Source of the DNA: CAWICD01 sp052267165
GTDB taxonomy: Bacteria > Vulcanimicrobiota > Vulcanimicrobiia > Vulcanimicrobiales > Vulcanimicrobiaceae
Length of the DNA stretch: 64,000 nucleotides
Assembly (NCBI GenBank): GCA_052267165.1
Contig: JBKQHO010000031.1
Location: 1 to 64,000, forward strand
Reading direction: 5' to 3'
A program made the translations under genes and the position numbers. A model generated the notes under the pieces. It had not been told where the DNA came from. It saw nothing but the letters and a program-made list of their open reading frames with translations, and did no database searches. Shown here piece after piece: positions 41,034 to 48,927 of the stretch. Within the stretch, counting starts at the first letter, position 1. The number at the start of each line of letters is the position of its first letter.

Positions 41034-42959
41034 ATGCTTCTGCGCCTCGTCCGGGCGTCGTTCGCCTTCGCCGTGTGCGTGCTGCCGCAGGCGGCAATCG
41101 CGCAATCGGCCTCAGGTTCGCAGTCGCCTTCGCCGCAGCCGTCGGCGCAAGCTTCGCCGAGCGGTGCTCCGGCGGCCAGCCCGCGACCGCTCGGGATTTC
41201 GTTCTCGACGTCTGCAAGCACGACGCTGCTCGATACCGCGACGGCCGGCGAAGGACAGGTCGGTCCCGAGGCGCAGGGCTTCATCAACGGCTCGCCGCTC
41301 TCTCCCAACTCGCCGTACGACCTGTTCTCGAGCGCTCCGATCACTCCGGGCTTTGCCGGCCTCGCCCAACTCGTTTCGACCGGCACCTATCGAACGCCGA
41401 CATTGGATCTCAGCCTGGAGGCAGGTCTCGGCTACGTGCGCGGCAGCGTGACGAACGCGTCGTATTGGGGCGAGAATCTGCTGCCGACGTTGAGCCCGCA
41501 TCTCGGTTCGCAAGCGGTGCCCTACGCAATCGCTTTCCCGACGCACGCGGGCCAGGACGACGGGGCCGTGCTGCGCATGTCCATTCTGTCCGGTCGCGTC
41601 GCGACTGCCGACGGCAATCTTGCGATCCGAGGCGGGTGGTTCGATCTGACGCAGACCGATCGTTTCGTCTTCGCGCAGCCGGCGCTGACGAACGTGAACC
41701 CGGCGATCGCGTACGCGCCGGCGGAGACGCTCTCGAGCGGCCTGGCGGGGACCGATGAGTGGCAGCCGCACGCGAGCGCGCTGCCGCTGCTCGGCGTCGA
41801 TGTGCTCGCCAAGCGCAACATCACCACGCTGGAGCTCTCCAGCGCCGCCCTGCCGTCGCTGCCGGGCAGCAGTGCGCGCATGTCGCTCGCCTCGGTGGTG
41901 CTCGATCACGGCGAAGGAACGCGCTTTTCGGCCGAGGTGCTGCACGTCGCGACCTCGGGAGCGCCTTTTACGACGACCGTTCCCTTCGGCGCGGATCCGC
42001 ACTACCTCACGACGCCGCAGGGCCTGTTGCCCACGAGCGTGTTGAGCGGGCAGCAGCAGACGATCGCTGGGATTCGGGCGGCGTTCCACGTCGCGCCCGG
42101 GTTCGGCCTCGACGGCGTTGCCGAGATCGGCCGTGCCTGGTACGACGCGCAGAACGTCGCGATGCCCGGCACGGCGCGTCCCGGCGGATACTACCATCTC
42201 GGCTTCACGAAGACGTATGGGCGCGCGACCGCTTCGCTCGACCTATATCGCATGGAGCCGCGCTACGCGACGATGATTCTTCCCTACGGCGTGCCGGAAA
42301 ATCAGTGGAGCGCGGCCTTCGCGTGGCCGGGGCAGTGGCTCAAATCGAACTATCAGCTGATCGACAACAGCGTTCTCGGCGTCAACCGCCAGGGCTATCG
42401 GATCCGCTATTTCCTCGACAAGGGTCCGCTCGAGCTTCATCTCGAGTACACCGACCTGCGCCAGGTCGAGCCGGAGACGACGGTCACCGCGGAATACACC
42501 GGGTTCGTCGACGGCTATTATCTGCCGCAAGCGCCGGATGCGGCGACGTTCGGGCGGCAGAAGCGCTACGGATTATGGGTGGGCTGGCATCCCAGCATCG
42601 GCGACCTCACGCTCGACATCGTCGACGATCAGCTGTACCGGCCGTTCGTCGTTGCGGCCGATCAAGTGTCCTACGAAGTGCCGCAGGCGGTGCTGATCTA
42701 TTCGCGGCATTTCTCGCCTGTCGTGGTCGGCGCCGTAGGGCTGGGAAGGTACGCCATCAAGGGTACCTTCTCCGAGCCGATCGACTTTGCGCAGCGGCTC
42801 TACTTCGCCGGCGCGGAGATCAAGGAAACGCCGAACGCTTCCGCGCTACTCAGCTTGCGGCGCACGATCTTCGGCGGGACCACGACTTTTCCGAGCTCTC
42901 CGCTATCGCCGGATTTCACGGGTTCGCAGCTCATCCTCGAGCAGCGGTACCAGCTGTGA
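41034..42959 (+). CDS. Outer-membrane beta-barrel protein (porin-like)
   Basis: A 641-aa protein with a clear signal peptide (MLLRLVRASFAFAVCVLPQA, cut near AIAQS), a Ser/Pro/Ala linker to about residue 45, and then a long series of amphipathic strands with alternating Tyr/Trp/Phe, for example YGLWVGWHPSIGDLTLDIV. It ends LILEQRYQL, with the terminal hydrophobic residues typical of barrels inserted by the BAM machinery. This is the best evidence that the host has an outer membrane. Position after PiT might suggest a phosphate-related porin, but no specificity motif is visible. GGGGA 6 nt before the ATG at 41034 supports this start over the GTG at 41016. Confidence 0.7.
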   Translation: MLLRLVRASFAFAVCVLPQAAIAQSASGSQSPSPQPSAQASPSGAPAASPRPLGISFSTSASTTLLDTATAGEGQVGPEAQGFINGSPLSPNSPYDLFSSAPITPGFAGLAQLVSTGTYRTPTLDLSLEAGLGYVRGSVTNASYWGENLLPTLSPHLGSQAVPYAIAFPTHAGQDDGAVLRMSILSGRVATADGNLAIRGGWFDLTQTDRFVFAQPALTNVNPAIAYAPAETLSSGLAGTDEWQPHASALPLLGVDVLAKRNITTLELSSAALPSLPGSSARMSLASVVLDHGEGTRFSAEVLHVATSGAPFTTTVPFGADPHYLTTPQGLLPTSVLSGQQQTIAGIRAAFHVAPGFGLDGVAEIGRAWYDAQNVAMPGTARPGGYYHLGFTKTYGRATASLDLYRMEPRYATMILPYGVPENQWSAAFAWPGQWLKSNYQLIDNSVLGVNRQGYRIRYFLDKGPLELHLEYTDLRQVEPETTVTAEYTGFVDGYYLPQAPDAATFGRQKRYGLWVGWHPSIGDLTLDIVDDQLYRPFVVAADQVSYEVPQAVLIYSRHFSPVVVGAVGLGRYAIKGTFSEPIDFAQRLYFAGAEIKETPNASALLSLRRTIFGGTTTFPSSPLSPDFTGSQLILEQRYQL

Positions 42960-43048
42960 GCTCACCGCGCCGGCGCCGCCCACGAGGTCCCGTCGACGAA
43001 GTGACGTAGGTCGGAATGCACTCGGCAGTCCCGCCCAACGGGCTCTCT

Positions 43049-43495
43049 TCACGCCGGCGGCCGGATCGGGATCGGAAGCCGCGCTTCGATCGCTTCGAGG
43101 GCGGCGGAAGGCGTGAAGCCGACGAGCGCCGAGGCGCCACTGATGTGCAGCACGAGCACCTCGAACAAGAGGTAACGCTTGCGTTCGGCCGCGACGACAT
43201 CGCACCAGGGGATGAGCAGCGAGGCGAAGGCCGGCCGGAAGGGCCGGATCGGGCGCAGGGTCAGCCCTTCGCCCGTGACTCCGATCAGCAGCGGCGGTGA
43301 GTTGGCGCCCAATTCGCCGAGCACGACGCACTCCACGCGATACGGTACGGCGCCCGCGCCGCCGTGGTGCGCGTAGCGCTTGGCCAAGCGGCGCCAGCCG
43401 GTGAGCTGCGCGAAGATATAGAGCATTGCGACGAAGATCACGAGCCCCATCGCCAGCATCGAGAAGAGCAGTCCGGTCGCCGCGACAGCGCTCAC
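43049..43495 (-). CDS. Small single-helix membrane protein
   Basis: A 148-aa protein with an N-terminal membrane helix (residues ~7-28, LLFSMLAMGLVIFVAMLYIF), a short basic stretch, and a ~110-residue soluble domain of mostly beta character (GVTGEGLTLRPIRPFRPAFA, IPWCDVVAAERKRYLLFEVL). The domain resembles PH-like or photosystem-style small domains only vaguely; I do not assign a family. GGGAGG sits 5 nt before the GTG at 43495. It is divergent from thiO. Confidence 0.6.
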   Translation of the reverse strand: MSAVAATGLLFSMLAMGLVIFVAMLYIFAQLTGWRRLAKRYAHHGGAGAVPYRVECVVLGELGANSPPLLIGVTGEGLTLRPIRPFRPAFASLLIPWCDVVAAERKRYLLFEVLVLHISGASALVGFTPSAALEAIEARLPIPIRPPA

Positions 43496-43633
43496 GCCGC
43501 CTCCCTTGACCCGCGCGCCTTTGTCCGCTCGAACACGCCGAAGCGCACCCCCGTTTCGCGCCGCGCCTTGTGTCCGAGCGGCAGCCGGAGCGAAAGGTGG
43601 TGAATCGCCACGCGCCTCGCGAAGGAGGCGGGC

Positions 43634-44755
43634 ATGATCGTCGTGATCGGCGCCGGGCTGATCGGCCTTGCAATCGCCTACGAGCTCGCCAAGCGCGGTG
43701 CGGAGGTGCGCGTTCTCGAAGCGAACGAATCGGCCGGAGCCGCCTCCTGGGCCGGTGCGGGGATGCTGGCGCCGTACACCGAGTCGGACGCCGAGGATGA
43801 GTTCGAGCGTTTCTGCGCCGATTCGCTCGGCTTGTATCCGGCCTTCACGCAGGAGTTGCGCGAGCGTGCCGGCGTCGATTCGCACCTGCGGCTCGACGGA
43901 CTAATGGAGGTCGCCCACGACGACGAAGGCGTGCTGCGCCTGCAAACGCAAGTCGAGGCGCTGGCCCAGCGCGGCGTCCGCGCGCGCTGGCTCGACTTCG
44001 ACGAGATGCGCGCGCTCGAGCCTGCCTTGGGTGCCTCGGCGCTCGGGGCTTCGTTGATCGAAGACGAAGGCCAAGTCGACAACCGTCGGCTCGGCCGCGC
44101 GCTGCACGCGGCCTGTCTGGCAGCCGGCGTGCGCGTCGAGACGCATTCCGGGGGCGTCGCGCTCGAAGCGGACGCGCGGCGGGTGCTCGGCGTGCGTACC
44201 AAGGCGGGCTTTTTACCGGCGGCCGCCGTCGTCAACGCTGCCGGTGCCTGGGCGGGCGAACTCCAAGGCGTGCCCGCGCATGCGCGCGTGCCGGTCGAGC
44301 CGGTGAAGGGGCAAATGCTCGCGCTCGCAATGCCGAAGGGCCTCGTCACGCGGGTCGTCTGGGTCACGGGAGCATATATCGTTCCGCGCAGCGACGGGCG
44401 TCTGTTGGTCGGCGCGACGGCCGAGCGGGCCGGCTTCGACGTTCGGGTGACCGCCGGCGGGATACGCCGCCTGCTCGACGCGGCGCTCACCGGGCTGCCG
44501 CCGCTGCGCGAGCTGGCGCTGTGCGAAACGTGGGCCGGCTTGCGTCCCGGCTCGCCCGACGGACGGCCGTTCATCGGCCAGACGTCGCTCGGGGGGTACT
44601 TCGTGGCGACGGGTCACTACCGTAACGGGATCCTGCTTGCGCCTGCGACGGCGCTGGTCGTGGCCGATGCGCTCGAAGGCAAGCCGGCGCGCTACGCTCC
44701 TGAGACCTTCGCGCCGTCGCGGGCACAAGATGCGCTCAGCTCAGCCTCGAAGTGA
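43634..44755 (+). CDS. thiO: Glycine oxidase for thiazole synthesis
   Basis: This 373-aa DAO-family FAD enzyme oxidises glycine to iminoglycine for the thiazole moiety of thiamine. VIGAGLIGLAIAYELAKRG at residues 4-22 binds FAD, AASWAGAGMLAPYTESD near 36 is a ThiO feature, and ETWAGLRPGSPDGRPFIG near 300 and GHYRNGILLAPATA near 328 form the substrate and flavin pocket. AAGGAGG precedes the ATG. thiS overlaps its stop (GTGA) and thiG follows, confirming the pathway. I looked for a TPP riboswitch in the 138-nt upstream gap and saw none of its conserved boxes. Confidence 0.92.
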   Translation: MIVVIGAGLIGLAIAYELAKRGAEVRVLEANESAGAASWAGAGMLAPYTESDAEDEFERFCADSLGLYPAFTQELRERAGVDSHLRLDGLMEVAHDDEGVLRLQTQVEALAQRGVRARWLDFDEMRALEPALGASALGASLIEDEGQVDNRRLGRALHAACLAAGVRVETHSGGVALEADARRVLGVRTKAGFLPAAAVVNAAGAWAGELQGVPAHARVPVEPVKGQMLALAMPKGLVTRVVWVTGAYIVPRSDGRLLVGATAERAGFDVRVTAGGIRRLLDAALTGLPPLRELALCETWAGLRPGSPDGRPFIGQTSLGGYFVATGHYRNGILLAPATALVVADALEGKPARYAPETFAPSRAQDALSSASK

Positions 44756-44961
44756 GTCGCGTGACCGCAACGATCAACGGCGCGCCGCGCGAGCTGACCG
44801 AGGGGACGACGCTCGGGGGGCTGCTGGCCGAGCTCGGCCTGACCACGAACGGCGTCGCGATCGCGGTCAACCAACGGGTCATCCCGCGCCGAACCTTCGC
44901 CGACCACCCGCTGCAAGACGGTGACGCCGTCGAGATCGTGCGCGCCGTGGCCGGAGGATAA
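44752..44961 (+). CDS. thiS: Sulfur-carrier protein of thiazole synthesis
   Basis: A 69-aa ubiquitin-like protein ending in the Gly-Gly needed for adenylation and thiocarboxylate formation (VEIVRAVAGG). TATINGAPREL starts the first strand, and AIAVNQRVIPR and DGDAVEIV are conserved blocks. The GTG at 44752 overlaps the thiO stop codon; a second GTG three codons later gives the more usual N-terminus. It donates sulfur to ThiG, encoded 10 nt downstream. Confidence 0.92.
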   Translation: MSRVTATINGAPRELTEGTTLGGLLAELGLTTNGVAIAVNQRVIPRRTFADHPLQDGDAVEIVRAVAGG

Positions 44962-44971
44962 GAGAGGAACC

Positions 44972-45754
44972 ATGGACACGCCCTTGCAAATCGGCCGCCA
45001 CCAACTCCGCTCCCGGCTGATCGTTGGAACCGGAAAGTATCCCTCGCTCGAGGTCATGCAGCAGGCCCACGAGTCCAGCGGCGCCGAGATGGTGACCGTC
45101 GCGATCCGGCGCATCAATCTCGACGATCCCAGCGGCAAGACGATGCTGGACTACGTCGACCGTTCGCGCTACGCGATTCTGCCGAACACGGCGGGTTGCT
45201 TCAGCGCGAAGGACGCGATCTTGACGGCCCAACTCGCTCGCGAATTGCTCGGCACGGATCTCATCAAGCTCGAGGTCATCGGCGACGCGCAGACGCTCTA
45301 TCCCGATACGACCGAGACGCTGGCCGCGGCCCGCGAGCTCGTCGCCCAAGGCTTTACGGTGCTGCCGTACATCATCGACGACCCTACCGCGTGCAAGAAG
45401 CTCGAGGAGCTCGGCTGCGCCGCGGTCATGCCGCTCGGCGCGCCGATCGGCAGCGGCCTCGGGATCTGCAATCCCTATTCGATCCGGATCATCAAGGAGC
45501 GCGCCGGCGTTCCGGTCATCGTCGACGCGGGCGTGGGGACGGCTTCGGACGCGGCGATCGCGATGGAGCTGGGGGCCGATGCGGTCCTCATGAACACGGG
45601 CATCGCGGCGGCCCGCGACCCGGTCGCGATGGCGCGCGCGATGCGGCTCGCGGTCGAAGCGGGACGGCTCGCGCACCTGGCAGGCCGGATGGAGAAGCGG
45701 CTCTACGCGAACGCGTCGAGCCCGATGACGGACTTGATCGGAGGCCGCACGTAG
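44972..45754 (+). CDS. thiG: Thiazole synthase
   Basis: A 260-aa TIM-barrel enzyme that joins deoxyxylulose phosphate, iminoglycine and ThiS-bound sulfur. The opening is RLIVGTGKYPSLEVMQQAHE; LPNTAGCFSAKDAILTAQLA lies near residue 70, KLEVIGDAQTLYPD near 100 (Schiff-base Lys), and PVIVDAGVGTASDAAIAMEL near 185 binds phosphate. AGAGAGG precedes the ATG. No thiH or other thiamine gene is nearby apart from thiO and thiS. Confidence 0.95.
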   Translation: MDTPLQIGRHQLRSRLIVGTGKYPSLEVMQQAHESSGAEMVTVAIRRINLDDPSGKTMLDYVDRSRYAILPNTAGCFSAKDAILTAQLARELLGTDLIKLEVIGDAQTLYPDTTETLAAARELVAQGFTVLPYIIDDPTACKKLEELGCAAVMPLGAPIGSGLGICNPYSIRIIKERAGVPVIVDAGVGTASDAAIAMELGADAVLMNTGIAAARDPVAMARAMRLAVEAGRLAHLAGRMEKRLYANASSPMTDLIGGRT

Positions 45755-46083
45755 TGTCGCTCATGCCCAAAGAGATCACGGTCGGCGACCTCAAGCGCAT
45801 GCAGGATGGCGGCGAGAATTTCATGTTGCTCGACGTGCGCGAGGACGACGAACTCGCAAAGGCCAGCTTGCCGTGGGCGAAGCACGTGCCGATGGGGCAG
45901 GTGCCCGAGCGCCTGGCGGAGCTGCCCGAAGACCGTCCCATCGTCGTGATGTGCCACGGCGGCTCGCGCAGCAACCGCGTCGCGCAATACTTGCGCGAGA
46001 ACGGCTACGGCGACGTGGCGAACTTGACGGGCGGCATCGACGCCTGGTCGGAGAAGATCGACCCGAGCGTTCCGGTTTATTAG
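45754..46083 (+). CDS. Single-domain rhodanese
   Basis: A 109-aa rhodanese with the catalytic loop MCHGGSRSNRVAQYL (Cys near residue 70) and the strands LLDVREDDELAKASLPWAKH and LTGGIDAWSEKIDP. It probably carries persulfide sulfur, and its one-base overlap with thiG (TAGTG) suggests it supplies sulfur to the ThiS/ThiG system. The GTG at 45754 is used because of that overlap; the ATG three codons on is equally possible. Confidence 0.88.
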   Translation: MSLMPKEITVGDLKRMQDGGENFMLLDVREDDELAKASLPWAKHVPMGQVPERLAELPEDRPIVVMCHGGSRSNRVAQYLRENGYGDVANLTGGIDAWSEKIDPSVPVY

Positions 46084-46381
46084 TATTCGGCGCGGTTCAG
46101 TCGGACGCTACCGCGATCGCGCAGGTCCACGTCGACCTATCGCGTGTCCGACGTATCCCGGCGTGAGGACCGGTTACGGTGCGCATGCCGAGTGTTGGCC
46201 CAGCGGCCTAGCACAATCCGGACGTATCAGCTTTCGCCGGTGCGGCCCGCGAGCTGCGGCGTGAACGTTCTGCATTCCATGACTGCTGAACGGCATGACT
46301 GCTGAATGTGTGTCCGCGCCGCGCAAGCTGCATAAGACGGCGGCCTCTGAAGCGGCGACCTGCGCTTCGCTCGAGCTGAGT
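46084..46381. other. Intergenic region between convergent genes
   Basis: 298 bases without a credible ORF. The only structure seen is a tandem pair CATGACTGCTGAA(C/T)G at about 46278-46308. No terminator with a T tract was found. Confidence 0.45.
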
Positions 46382-47005
46382 CTAAAGCTTACGCGCCTTC
46401 ACGAACCAGTGGACGAGACGCGCCGCTTCGTCTTCGTCGTGGGCCCAGCGGCCGGCGCTTTCTTCAGCGCTGCCCTCGAGCAGCGAGCAAATCTCGAAGC
46501 CGGCTAACAGCTCGCGCGCGTCGGGCTCGCTGAGGTAGAGGTGAGGGACGCCGGCTTCGGAGCCTTCGAACGCGGCCCAGACGCCGGCGTCGATCCGGCG
46601 CCCCGTGCCGCAGCGCGGGTCGGCGCTCGAACCGAGGGTCGCGAACAGCGGCGCGCCGGTGCGCAGCCGGTTGCGGACTGCGGCGAGGGCCGCGGCGACC
46701 GAAGGGCGGTTGCCGTGGAGCAGCGCGTGCGTGGAGAGCGCGCCGTCATACCCGAACGAGAAGGGATAGGGCCCTGCGTAGCGGGCGCGAGCCACGCGCA
46801 CGCGCGGCGTCGAGGCGAAGCGGGTCGCTGCGGCGACTGCGCGGGCCGGGTCTTCCTCGACGACGTCGACGAAGGCTCCGGCCGCCGCCAGCGGAGGCAC
46901 GTTTCGTCCGCTGCCGATCCCGACGAGTAAGACGCGGCCCGGCTCGGCCGCGGCGGCGAGTTCGCGCGCCAGCGCTTCTGCTAGCGGATGGGCGGGTTCA
47001 ATCAC
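46382..47005 (-). CDS. SAM-dependent methyltransferase-like protein
   Basis: A 207-aa class I methyltransferase fold: motif I VLLVGIGSGRNVPPLAAAGA near residue 25, an acidic strand end VDVVEEDPARA near 48 for the SAM ribose, and FGYDGALSTHALLHG near 84 at motif IV. The C-terminal part (GWAHDE...LVHWFVKARKL style) is small. The substrate is unknown. The GTG start at 47005 is divergent from the peroxiredoxin gene by ~120 nt. Confidence 0.75.
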   Translation of the reverse strand: MIEPAHPLAEALARELAAAAEPGRVLLVGIGSGRNVPPLAAAGAFVDVVEEDPARAVAAATRFASTPRVRVARARYAGPYPFSFGYDGALSTHALLHGNRPSVAAALAAVRNRLRTGAPLFATLGSSADPRCGTGRRIDAGVWAAFEGSEAGVPHLYLSEPDARELLAGFEICSLLEGSAEESAGRWAHDEDEAARLVHWFVKARKL

Positions 47006-47124
47006 GAGGCTGCTCGCTTACTGAGCGGCAGCTCGCTTCCTGCCGCGAGGCTTGCGCGCGTTGGGAGGAGTATGCTCAACGCTGGTTGTTTTCGAGCCCT
47101 TTTCTAACGAGGTGAGATCCCCGC

Positions 47125-47577
47125 ATGATTGAACCGGGTGCTAAGCTGCCGGAGGTGAAGGTCGCAGATGACAGCGGCCAGGTGATCTCGACGAAGTCGC
47201 TGCTTGGAGGGCCGCTCGTTCTGTATTTCTACCCGAAAGACGACACTCCGGGTTGCAGCAACGAGGCCTCTCAGTTTCGCGACCTCTACGACGACTTCAA
47301 GAGGAAGGGCGCCGAGATCTTCGGGGTGAGCCGCGATTCGGTCGCGTCGCATCAGAGGTTCAAGCTCAAGTTTCACCTCCCGTTCAGGCTGCTCTCCGAC
47401 ACCGAGTCGGCGCTCTGCGACGCGTTCGGCGTCATCGTCGAGAAGAACATGTACGGTAAGAAGAGCAAAGGCATCCAGCGTTCGACGTTCCTCTTCGATG
47501 CGGGCGGCAAGCTCGTCCACGTTTGGCCCAAAGTCTCCGTCGACGGCCATGCCGAGGAAGTGCTCGAGAAAATTTGA
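47125..47577 (+). CDS. Peroxiredoxin, BCP/PrxQ type
   Basis: This 150-aa thioredoxin-fold peroxidase has the peroxidatic Cys in YPKDDTPGCSNEASQFRDLY (near residue 45). The usual second Cys five residues on (CxxxxC) is replaced by Ser, so it is either 1-Cys or uses the distant Cys in ALCDAFG (near 92). FGVSRDSVASHQRF near 70 and STFLFDAGGKLVHVW near 117 are conserved. A -10-like TATGCT lies at 47071-47076 and GAGGTGAGA precedes the ATG. The MBL gene overlaps its stop. Confidence 0.88.
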   Translation: MIEPGAKLPEVKVADDSGQVISTKSLLGGPLVLYFYPKDDTPGCSNEASQFRDLYDDFKRKGAEIFGVSRDSVASHQRFKLKFHLPFRLLSDTESALCDAFGVIVEKNMYGKKSKGIQRSTFLFDAGGKLVHVWPKVSVDGHAEEVLEKI

Positions 47578-48368
47578 TGCCCGGCGAAGCCTCCGGTGCA
47601 CGGCTCGGCGTGACGGTCTTGGGCTCGAGCTGCTCGATCCCAAGGCCCGGGCGCGCTTGCAGCTCGTACCTCGTCGAGGGCTTCGGCCGCTCGATCGTCG
47701 TGGATCTGGGGACCGGGGCGCTAGCCAATCTGCACGTTCACCGTCGCGCGGAGCAGATCGATGCCGTCGTGATCAGCCACATGCACGCCGATCATTTTCT
47801 CGACGTGGTCCCGATGCGATACGCGCTCAAATACGGCGAGCGCAGCAACGATCGTAAGGTCGCGCTCTATCTGCCCCCTGACGGCGCAACGATGCTGAGG
47901 CGCCTGGTCGACGCGTTCGCTCGCGAGTCGAGTCGCGACTTCCTCGACGAGGTCTTCGAGATTCACACGTACGATCCGGCCGGCGTCGTGCGCGTCGGAG
48001 ACGCGGCCATCAGCTTTGCGCCGACGACGCACTACATCCCGACCTTTGCGATTCGCTGCGATCTCGAGCGCAGCAGCGTAACCTACAGCGCCGACACGGC
48101 GCCGGATCCCGCCGTCTCGGCGCTAGCTCGCGCCTGCGACCTCTTCCTGTGCGAAGCGACGCTCGTTCCGAGCGACGTCGCGGAGAGTACGCCGGGGCAC
48201 CTCTCGGCCAGGGAAGCCGCACAGCTCGCAGCGGCAGGCGACGTTCGCAAGCTCGTGCTGACGCACTATCCCGCCTCGACCGGGCCGGCCGAGCTGCTCG
48301 AGCTGGCAAAGGCGTGTTTCGCCGGCGAGATCGCGGTCGCCGACGACAACGCTCGGCTTGAGCTTTAG
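47577..48368 (+). CDS. Metallo-beta-lactamase-fold hydrolase (RNase Z-like)
   Basis: A 263-aa MBL-fold protein with the metal motif ISHMHADHFLDVVP near residue 66, a following Asp/His in FAPTTHYIPTF near 147, YSADTAPDP near 168 and LVLTHYPAS near 243. Its length and ligand order fit RNase Z or cyclic-nucleotide phosphodiesterase-like members; the exosite arm of true tRNase Z is not evident. The ATG at 47577 shares one base with the peroxiredoxin stop (TGATG). Confidence 0.8.
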   Translation: MPGEASGARLGVTVLGSSCSIPRPGRACSSYLVEGFGRSIVVDLGTGALANLHVHRRAEQIDAVVISHMHADHFLDVVPMRYALKYGERSNDRKVALYLPPDGATMLRRLVDAFARESSRDFLDEVFEIHTYDPAGVVRVGDAAISFAPTTHYIPTFAIRCDLERSSVTYSADTAPDPAVSALARACDLFLCEATLVPSDVAESTPGHLSAREAAQLAAAGDVRKLVLTHYPASTGPAELLELAKACFAGEIAVADDNARLEL

Positions 48369-48372
48369 TACT

Positions 48373-48927
48373 TTAGTTTTCGGTTTTGGCCTCGCCGCGG
48401 GGCAGCGAGAACTGCACGAGAGACTTGATCGGTGCTAGCCCTCGGTTGATGACCGCGTAGACGGTGACGTGGAGGTTCATCTCTTCGAGACGAGCCTTGG
48501 CGGCCATCACTTCGCGTCCATGGCTGACGACGTCCTCGAGCAAGAGCACGCGCTGGCCTTCTCGGTACGGGCCCTCGACGTACTCGTCGGCGAAGGCGCC
48601 GTAGGCTTTGGGAGCCTTGCGTACGACGATCATCGGAATGTTGGACATCTGCGAAACGGCGGTCGCGAGGATCACCCCGCCGAGCTCGGTTCCGCCGATG
48701 AGATCGGGATTGAGCTCGGAGATGATCGGCACGAAGAGCCGCGCGATGCGGCGCAGCACCGCCGGATCCGAGAAGAGGCGGAACTTGTCGATGTAGTAGT
48801 CGCTGCGCGCGCCGCCCGCGAGCAAGTAGTCGCCGCGCGTCAAGCCGCGTTCAATGATCGTGTTCATGAGCCACTTGATCTCGGGGATGCGGCCGAGACG
48901 CGACGATTCAGGATCTAAATTTCCCAT
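48373..48927 (-). CDS. pyrE: Orotate phosphoribosyltransferase
   Basis: A 184-aa type I PRTase making OMP from orotate and PRPP. SDYYIDKFRLFSDPAVLRRI near residue 43 is the orotate loop, VVRKAPKAYG near 100 is the flexible catalytic loop with Lys, and RVLLLEDVVSHGREVMAA near 128 is the PRPP motif. The motif reads LEDVVSHG where Thr-Thr-Gly is common, which is an acceptable variant but worth noting. The ATG at 48927 overlaps the end of the upstream lipoprotein gene by 13 nt. Confidence 0.8.
   Translation of the reverse strand: MGNLDPESSRLGRIPEIKWLMNTIIERGLTRGDYLLAGGARSDYYIDKFRLFSDPAVLRRIARLFVPIISELNPDLIGGTELGGVILATAVSQMSNIPMIVVRKAPKAYGAFADEYVEGPYREGQRVLLLEDVVSHGREVMAAKARLEEMNLHVTVYAVINRGLAPIKSLVQFSLPRGEAKTEN

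Noticed and set aside
43496..43633. TPP riboswitch upstream of thiO
   Set aside because: The conserved CTGAGA and GAACCTGATC-like boxes are absent from this gap.
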